Source: Thermoplasmatota archaeon (GTDB lineage: Archaea; Thermoplasmatota; E2; DHVEG-1). From it: a stretch of 5,468 bases of DNA. Under the pieces are notes generated by a model that saw only the letters and a list, made by a program, of their open reading frames with translations, ran no database searches and was not told the origin of the DNA. Below are positions 1 through 3,308 of this stretch, piece by piece. A program made the translations under genes and the position numbers. The stretch spans positions 1-5,468 of the forward strand of contig JAHJFH010000255.1 in the NCBI GenBank assembly GCA_018824925.1. Direction: 5' to 3'. Numbering within the stretch: position 1 is the stretch's first letter; each line of letters starts with the position of its first letter.

Positions 1-225
1 ATCTGCTGCATCATTCAAAATATTTGCAATGGACTCAATGTCATTGTGAAAGAGCGGAGTGTCGTAGAATGAACGCCATGCAACTATTCCATTATTTTTG
101 ATTTGGGTATCTAGTGTCAAGATGGTGGGTACGGTTTGTACAACAATGCCTTTTAAATATCGCTGATAAAACAGGATACTGAGGATTGATGAAATGTCTC
201 TAATGATTGTAGGAACAATTTCCAC
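1..225 (-). CDS. Unrecognised protein, partial (3' end beyond the left edge)
   Basis: One minus-strand frame is free of stops from 297 down to base 1 (99 codons, preceded by TGA at 300-298), while every other frame here is broken. I chose the GTG at 225-223, which would read MEIVPTIIRDISSILSILFY, because an AT-rich box (about 244-254) lies some 26 bp upstream, as expected for a leaderless archaeal mRNA. No ATG occurs in the frame. Other starts are GTG 258, TTG 240, or TTG 120, which has a TATA-like TATTTAAAAG at 150-159 behind it. The visible protein (about 75 residues) has an amphipathic helix-like N-terminus with a hydrophobic stretch, then a polar part containing NGIVAWRSFYDTPLF and NDIESIANILNDAAD. 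There is no convincing signal peptide. I do not recognise a family. Codons look gene-like (often purine first), but the missing ATG and the missing 3' end keep confidence low. Confidence 0.42.
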   Translation of the reverse strand, partial: MEIVPTIIRDISSILSILFYQRYLKGIVVQTVPTILTLDTQIKNNGIVAWRSFYDTPLFHNDIESIANILNDAAD

Positions 226-289
226 CCCCCAAGAGGCCAAAGAAATCGAATTTATCACAAAATCTTTTGTAGTTGGCCGTCGCGCCCGA

Positions 290-313
290 TTAATTGCTCA
301 AAAGAGCAATTAA
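290..313. repeat. Perfect inverted repeat, 10-bp arms, 4-nt loop
   Basis: TTAATTGCTC (290-299), loop AAAA, then GAGCAATTAA (304-313), with no mismatch. It lies 16 bp before the GTG of the small plus-strand gene at 329 and overlaps AT-rich sequence (310-319) that could be a promoter element. No T tract follows on either strand, so it is a poor terminator candidate. A dyad of this size could be an operator for a dimeric regulator or an RNA hairpin in a 5' leader. Apart from this repeat, the stretch 226-328 holds only a short plus-strand open frame (194-313) that I do not call as a gene. Confidence 0.6.
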
Positions 314-328
314 ATAATATATTCAGAG

Positions 329-544
329 GTGGTTGCTATATTATCTGATGACGTTATTGCCTGGATATGGGTACAGGATGAAAAACTAATCAAAGCGATT
401 TATCATAAAAAACATAAAACCCTGGTAATTTTTGATGAACATGATGAAGTGTTGCTGAAACGAGAAGGGGTTGATGAAAGTCAAATTAAAAAAATTGAGA
501 TACTCTTTCTGAACTGTGGTGCTCAACGAATGGATTCCACCTAG
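329..544 (+). CDS. Small hypothetical protein (71 aa)
   Basis: I do not recognise this protein. It would be 71 residues, soluble, with no signal peptide or membrane helix. The pattern suggests several beta strands (VAILS, VIAWIWV, LIKAIYH, TLVIFD, VLLKRE) followed by a helix from about residue 48 to 60 (DESQIKKIEILF) and a short tail with one Cys (C63). A compact beta-sheet fold such as a small regulatory or nucleic-acid-binding domain would fit, but this is only inference. The start is GTG at 329. It sits within AGAGGTGG (325-332), which resembles a ribosome binding site but is too close to serve this codon, so the true start is uncertain. The frame extends upstream only to TAA at 311-313. 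Beyond that stop the same frame is open again back to ATG 194, so this could be the 3' part of a broken longer gene. A T-rich tract follows at 590-609. Confidence 0.55.
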   Translation: MVAILSDDVIAWIWVQDEKLIKAIYHKKHKTLVIFDEHDEVLLKREGVDESQIKKIEILFLNCGAQRMDST

Positions 545-558
545 TCCCTATAATCATT

Positions 559-575
559 AAAAAAAGTAAAAAAAA
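559..575 (-). terminator. T-tract terminator for the 608-1276 gene
   Basis: On the minus strand, just past the stop at 608, come a C-rich stretch (588-576), then T8 (575-568), AC and T7 (565-559). Archaeal RNA polymerase stops at oligo-T tracts without needing a hairpin, so two such runs 33 to 49 nt after the stop codon are a good terminator candidate. The same bases read on the plus strand as A7-GT-A8-G7-A-G5. Confidence 0.55.
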
Positions 576-589
576 GGGGGGGAGGGGGA

Positions 590-609
590 TTATTTTATTT
601 CTTTTATTT
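590..609 (+). terminator. T-rich tract after the 329-544 gene
   Basis: The plus strand here is almost pure T with scattered A and one C, starting 46 nt after the stop of the 71-residue gene. It is preceded by the G-rich run at 576-588. This makes a reasonable archaeal terminator for the plus-strand transcript. It overlaps the last codon of the convergent gene at 608. The T runs are short (3 or 4), so it is weaker than the opposite-strand candidate. Confidence 0.4.
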
Positions 610-1276
610 AAAACCCGGGGGATAATCCTTGGAGGAAATTACCGACTAGATTTTCCCAGAAGGCCTCAAAACAACCACCAATATTGAGACACGTTACGAT
701 CGTGATAGTACAGATCAACAAAGCAAGTATGAGAAACACCGGGATCATAGCGATGACAATAATGAAACATCCAATTGGATTTGAGGTGCTGAGACCTAAG
801 GGTTGTGGGGTATTCAAATCTGATGGTGTTTGAACAATCTTATGCAAATATGTCACGAGTTCCTCAGGATTCTGTAATAACTCACGAAGCTGATTTTCTA
901 CCTGAGTAATTGTGAGTCCTTGGCTAGTAACTAATTGTTGATAGTTGGTATTGTCTGCGAGTTGTGTTAACAGGGTATCAAGAAGCTGAGGTTTTGCTTG
1001 CAGCATTTTTAATGCCCGGTTAATGGTCTGATCAACACGTGTAGGATGCAACCCCATCACGGGTAGGGGTAATCCCTTGCCAATAAAGGTGGTGGTTATA
1101 GGCTGAGGAGTCTGTGTTTGAACCATACGTTGTGCCCGTACGGTAAATACGGGTGATGCTGAGAAGCTGGTAGCGGTCTCAGCTGATTCAGAATGGCTTC
1201 CGATAACGGTGGAAACTGAGGCTAGTAGTAAAAGAGCTGCGGTTAGTACACTCCCATACATAATTTTTTCTTTCAT
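608..1276 (-). CDS. Small secreted, C-terminally membrane-anchored protein (222 aa)
   Basis: Residues 1-26 form a typical Sec signal peptide: basic start (MKEK), hydrophobic core (VLTAALLLLASVSTVIG), likely cut near G26-S27. Residues 27-65 are Ser/Thr/Gln-rich, like an extracellular linker. Residues 78-150 form a polar, probably helical domain rich in Leu and Gln (ALKMLQAKPQLLDTLLTQL; QVENQLRELLQNPEELVTYL), possibly coiled. A strongly hydrophobic segment at about 170-198 (IIVIAMIPVFLILALLICTI) should span the membrane. It is flanked by cysteines (C170, C189, C196, C202) and followed by an amphipathic tail (FEAFWENLVGNFLQGL). The predicted form is an exported domain held at the cell surface by its C-terminus. 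I do not recognise the family. The start is well supported: ATG at 1276 has GGGAG (1287-1283) six bases upstream and a TATA-like box at 1318-1311. It is transcribed divergently from the 1386 gene. Confidence 0.82.
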   Translation of the reverse strand: MKEKIMYGSVLTAALLLLASVSTVIGSHSESAETATSFSASPVFTVRAQRMVQTQTPQPITTTFIGKGLPLPVMGLHPTRVDQTINRALKMLQAKPQLLDTLLTQLADNTNYQQLVTSQGLTITQVENQLRELLQNPEELVTYLHKIVQTPSDLNTPQPLGLSTSNPIGCFIIVIAMIPVFLILALLICTITIVTCLNIGGCFEAFWENLVGNFLQGLSPGF

Positions 1277-1310
1277 ATTTTACTCCCGCTATATATAATG
1301 ACGCTTCAAA

Positions 1311-1318
1311 TATATAAA
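1311..1318 (-). promoter_or_regulatory. TATA-like box for the 608-1276 gene
   Basis: The minus strand reads TTTATATA, a close match to archaeal TATA boxes. A start of transcription about 26 bp on would fall near 1288, just before the ribosome binding site GGGAG (1287-1283) and 12 nt before the ATG. A second AT-rich run (1291-1298) is too near the start codon to serve the same role. Confidence 0.5.
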
Positions 1319-1324
1319 AGTTAA

Positions 1325-1351
1325 GCCATATTTTATGTTTTTATTGCCATA
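1325..1351 (+). repeat. Direct repeat GCCATA, 21 bp apart, in the divergent promoter region
   Basis: GCCATA occurs at 1325-1330 and 1346-1351, each followed by AT-only sequence. The 21-bp period is two DNA helical turns, which would put both copies on the same face. They lie between the two divergent TATA-like boxes, where a regulator of either gene could bind. The motif is short and may be chance. Confidence 0.25.
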
Positions 1352-1357
1352 ATATTC

Positions 1358-1365
1358 TTATTTAA
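1358..1365 (+). promoter_or_regulatory. TATA-like box for the 1386 gene, probably giving a leaderless mRNA
   Basis: TTATTTAA is centred about 25 bp before the GTG at 1386. That is the normal distance from an archaeal TATA box to the transcript start, so transcription would begin at or beside the start codon. No ribosome binding site precedes the GTG, which fits a leaderless message. Confidence 0.45.
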
Positions 1366-1385
1366 CCTTCACATTATCAAATATT

Positions 1386-1895
1386 GTGAACATAAAGTCT
1401 CGACACCAAATATTAACAGATATTATTACTGATGCAAAAAAACATTCCTCGGGCTGGAAAGCAGCGATAGGATCTGATCCACATATTCATTCCAAGGATT
1501 ATTATATCTTTCATCCCCATGTTGGGTGTTATATGATTAAGGAATTTGAGAAAAACCCATTTCATCGAATAGGGGTTGGTGGGAAAATCGCGCGTCACAT
1601 AGATGAGGATATCCATCAGAGTATTTCAGAAACCTCAGGAGATTTTGGTATTATCCAGGGTGATATGAAAAAACTGATACAAAGCATCCAACAAGGATAT
1701 GATCCCTCACAGATTCTTCATGAGGCATTACAAGGAAACGATCGCGGGTTAAGTGTCCCCGTGAAAGGGAAAGCAGAAACCCATCAGGAATCCTTCTCAT
1801 ATCTTCGTGATTGCTTCCGAGAAAAACAAAAACCATTAGATCGAAAACTTGAAAAACTTCTTACAAACGAAGGGGCCTATATTTCCTACGACTAG
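1386..1895 (+). CDS. His-rich soluble protein of unknown function (169 aa)
   Basis: I do not recognise this protein. It has no signal peptide or membrane helix, so it should be cytoplasmic. Residues 1-30 look helical. Residues 31-47 contain a dense His/Asp/Tyr cluster (DPHIHSKDYYIFHPHVG) that could bind metal or a phosphate group. A glycine turn follows (RIGVGGKIARHIDEDI, 61-76), then GDFGIIQGDM (85-94), a Pro/Gly region (120-130) and a charged C-terminal helix (REKQKPLDRKLEKLL). Eleven of 169 residues are His. The start is GTG: the only upstream in-frame codons before TAA at 1350-1352 include no ATG or GTG, and the next Met is residue 50, inside the His-rich region. The gene converges on trpS and overlaps it by 4 bp. 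No T tract follows on the plus strand, so its transcript probably runs antisense into trpS. A metal-dependent enzyme or nucleotide-binding accessory protein is possible but unsupported. Confidence 0.78.
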   Translation: MNIKSRHQILTDIITDAKKHSSGWKAAIGSDPHIHSKDYYIFHPHVGCYMIKEFEKNPFHRIGVGGKIARHIDEDIHQSISETSGDFGIIQGDMKKLIQSIQQGYDPSQILHEALQGNDRGLSVPVKGKAETHQESFSYLRDCFREKQKPLDRKLEKLLTNEGAYISYD

Positions 1896-3214
1896 ATATC
1901 AGAAATATAATCCGTGATACTATCCTGAGCCTTAGCACGTTTTTCACCGAGATCAACAAGAACCTGGGCCATACGGTCTGCAGCTCGTTTCTTACACTGT
2001 CCACACATCAACTCTCCCTTGCGACATGATGTATAGATAGCAGCAAGATCTGCATCATTCTCAATAAGATGGTATAAAAAAAGCTCATATACCACACAAG
2101 TATCAGGAGAACCACCCTGTTTTCGTTGTTCCTCTATTGAGACTGCACCTCCAGTCTTGGCATGCATGATTTTTTTCCGTGCATTGTCTGGAGAATCTGT
2201 TAAAAATATGGCGCTTTCTGGTTTTGATGAGGACATTTTATCACCCGTCAATCCCGTCATGAAACGATGATAAGTTGAACAGGGCTGCAAAAATCCGTAA
2301 CCGCCTAATTCAGGTTCCTTTTTCGCAAAGGCCTCATTAATCCATGGGATATCCTCAATGGTTGAATCATCAAGATATAATGCTTTATATTCTGTAATTC
2401 GTTGAAGTTTCGTAAACCCAAGATCATGTACTACCGCTTCCGCACAATCAAGAAGCTTACCAACATCTGTATCGATTTTCACAAAAACCCCAATTCGGTG
2501 ATCCTTTGTCTCCATTATGTTAAATAATCGATGTGCCTGAGCAACATCACGACTTAAACGAAGATGGGGATCCTGATCAACACCGACAGGAACAAGCGTG
2601 GGTCGTACACCCCCATATTGAGGGAGCTGCACATGTAAGATATCCCCCGTTTGTACTAAAGGAGAAAAAATATGCGCCATGTTTGTTGCTCCATTAAACC
2701 CATAGGTAGCTACCATTTGCGACCAGTTAATTTTTTTACCCAGTTGATATGCCAGATCCTTTACATACTCATTATGTGACTGAAAATAGATACGACAGTT
2801 CTCAGGTTTTAAACCAAGTGCGATATAATTTGTGATATATTCCTCAATAGCAAGTTTTTTTGTTCCCGTAAGGCTAAACCCACGGGTAGCAAATGCCTCA
2901 ATATCAGCGACTGCAATTATGATGTCTGCTCCGATGCTTTGATAATAAATGACTTCATCAATAACCATCTTATGACCCAGATGCATCCGTCCTGATGGCA
3001 TCAACCCGGTAAGTATCGCCCATGGTTTCTTTGCAAGAATTGCGGAATGAATCACAGAGAAATCTCTGTGGCCAAACACCACATTACGACGTAATAATCG
3101 ATGGGGATGTGGGAGATCTTTCCAGAGGTTTTCTGAGAATTCCTCAATACCAAACTCATCTCGTAAACGTGTGTAATCCTGATATGTGGCTGAGCTCCAT
3201 GGGTCAATCTTCAT
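1892..3214 (-). CDS. trpS: Tryptophanyl-tRNA synthetase, archaeal type
   Basis: It joins tryptophan to tRNA-Trp in the cytoplasm using ATP. It is a class I synthetase with a Rossmann catalytic domain. Counting from ATG 3214 (440 residues), the N-terminal MKIDPWSS is typical of archaeal enzymes. The HIGH-type signature is PSGRMHLGH (73-81). The tRNA/Trp pocket includes VGVDQDPHLRLSRD (about 210-223). The KMSKS-type signature is DKMSSSK (325-331). The C-terminal helical part has a MCGQCKKR motif (403-410) seen in archaeal TrpRS. Length is normal for the archaeal/eukaryotic class and longer than bacterial TrpRS. I chose ATG 3214 because AGGA (3227-3224) lies nine bases before it. ATG 3223 has no room for that site. 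The frame is open further up to a TTG at 3304, but those extra 30 residues are Lys-rich and lie where a promoter and T tract sit. The gene is downstream of and codirectional with the peptidase-like gene. Its stop overlaps that of the convergent 1386 gene. Confidence 0.96.
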   Translation of the reverse strand: MKIDPWSSATYQDYTRLRDEFGIEEFSENLWKDLPHPHRLLRRNVVFGHRDFSVIHSAILAKKPWAILTGLMPSGRMHLGHKMVIDEVIYYQSIGADIIIAVADIEAFATRGFSLTGTKKLAIEEYITNYIALGLKPENCRIYFQSHNEYVKDLAYQLGKKINWSQMVATYGFNGATNMAHIFSPLVQTGDILHVQLPQYGGVRPTLVPVGVDQDPHLRLSRDVAQAHRLFNIMETKDHRIGVFVKIDTDVGKLLDCAEAVVHDLGFTKLQRITEYKALYLDDSTIEDIPWINEAFAKKEPELGGYGFLQPCSTYHRFMTGLTGDKMSSSKPESAIFLTDSPDNARKKIMHAKTGGAVSIEEQRKQGGSPDTCVVYELFLYHLIENDADLAAIYTSCRKGELMCGQCKKRAADRMAQVLVDLGEKRAKAQDSITDYISDI

Positions 3215-3261
3215 AACAGTCATTCCTGCTATCCGATTAACTTTCAAAAACTTACCGTTAG

Positions 3262-3275
3262 ATACTTTTAAAAAA
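3262..3275 (-). promoter_or_regulatory. TATA-like box for trpS
   Basis: The minus strand reads TTTTTTAAAAGTAT. A transcript starting about 26 bp on (near 3243) would have a leader of about 29 nt that includes the AGGA ribosome binding site. This would let trpS be expressed apart from the surface-protein gene upstream. The box overlaps the T9 tract, so its exact bounds are uncertain. Confidence 0.4.
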
Positions 3276-3278
3276 AAA
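3270..3278 (-). terminator. T9 tract after the peptidase-like gene
   Basis: Nine T in a row on the minus strand, 31 nt after the stop codon at 3311-3309. Oligo-T alone can end archaeal transcription, so it may separate the surface-protein transcript from trpS. It also forms part of the trpS TATA-like region. Confidence 0.35.
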
Positions 3279-3308
3279 GTAGGGGTGGCATCAACACGTA
3301 TCAATGAT

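Noticed and set aside
290..313. Inverted repeat as a Rho-independent terminator
   Set aside because: The stem is AT-rich and no T tract follows on either strand; archaea rarely use hairpin terminators.
576..588. Clear intramolecular G-quadruplex
   Set aside because: G7-A-G5 can supply only three clean G-tracts; a fourth needs the G5 at 617-621 across a long loop, so a stable single-molecule structure is doubtful.
1413..1836. Two minus-strand open frames opposite the 1386 gene
   Set aside because: Both are short and have low-quality translations, while the plus-strand frame covers the whole stretch with motif-rich sequence, a promoter-like box and a stop that abuts trpS.
3022..3216. Plus-strand open frame inside trpS
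   Set aside because: It is opposite the conserved HIGH-signature region of TrpRS and is explained as antisense to that gene.
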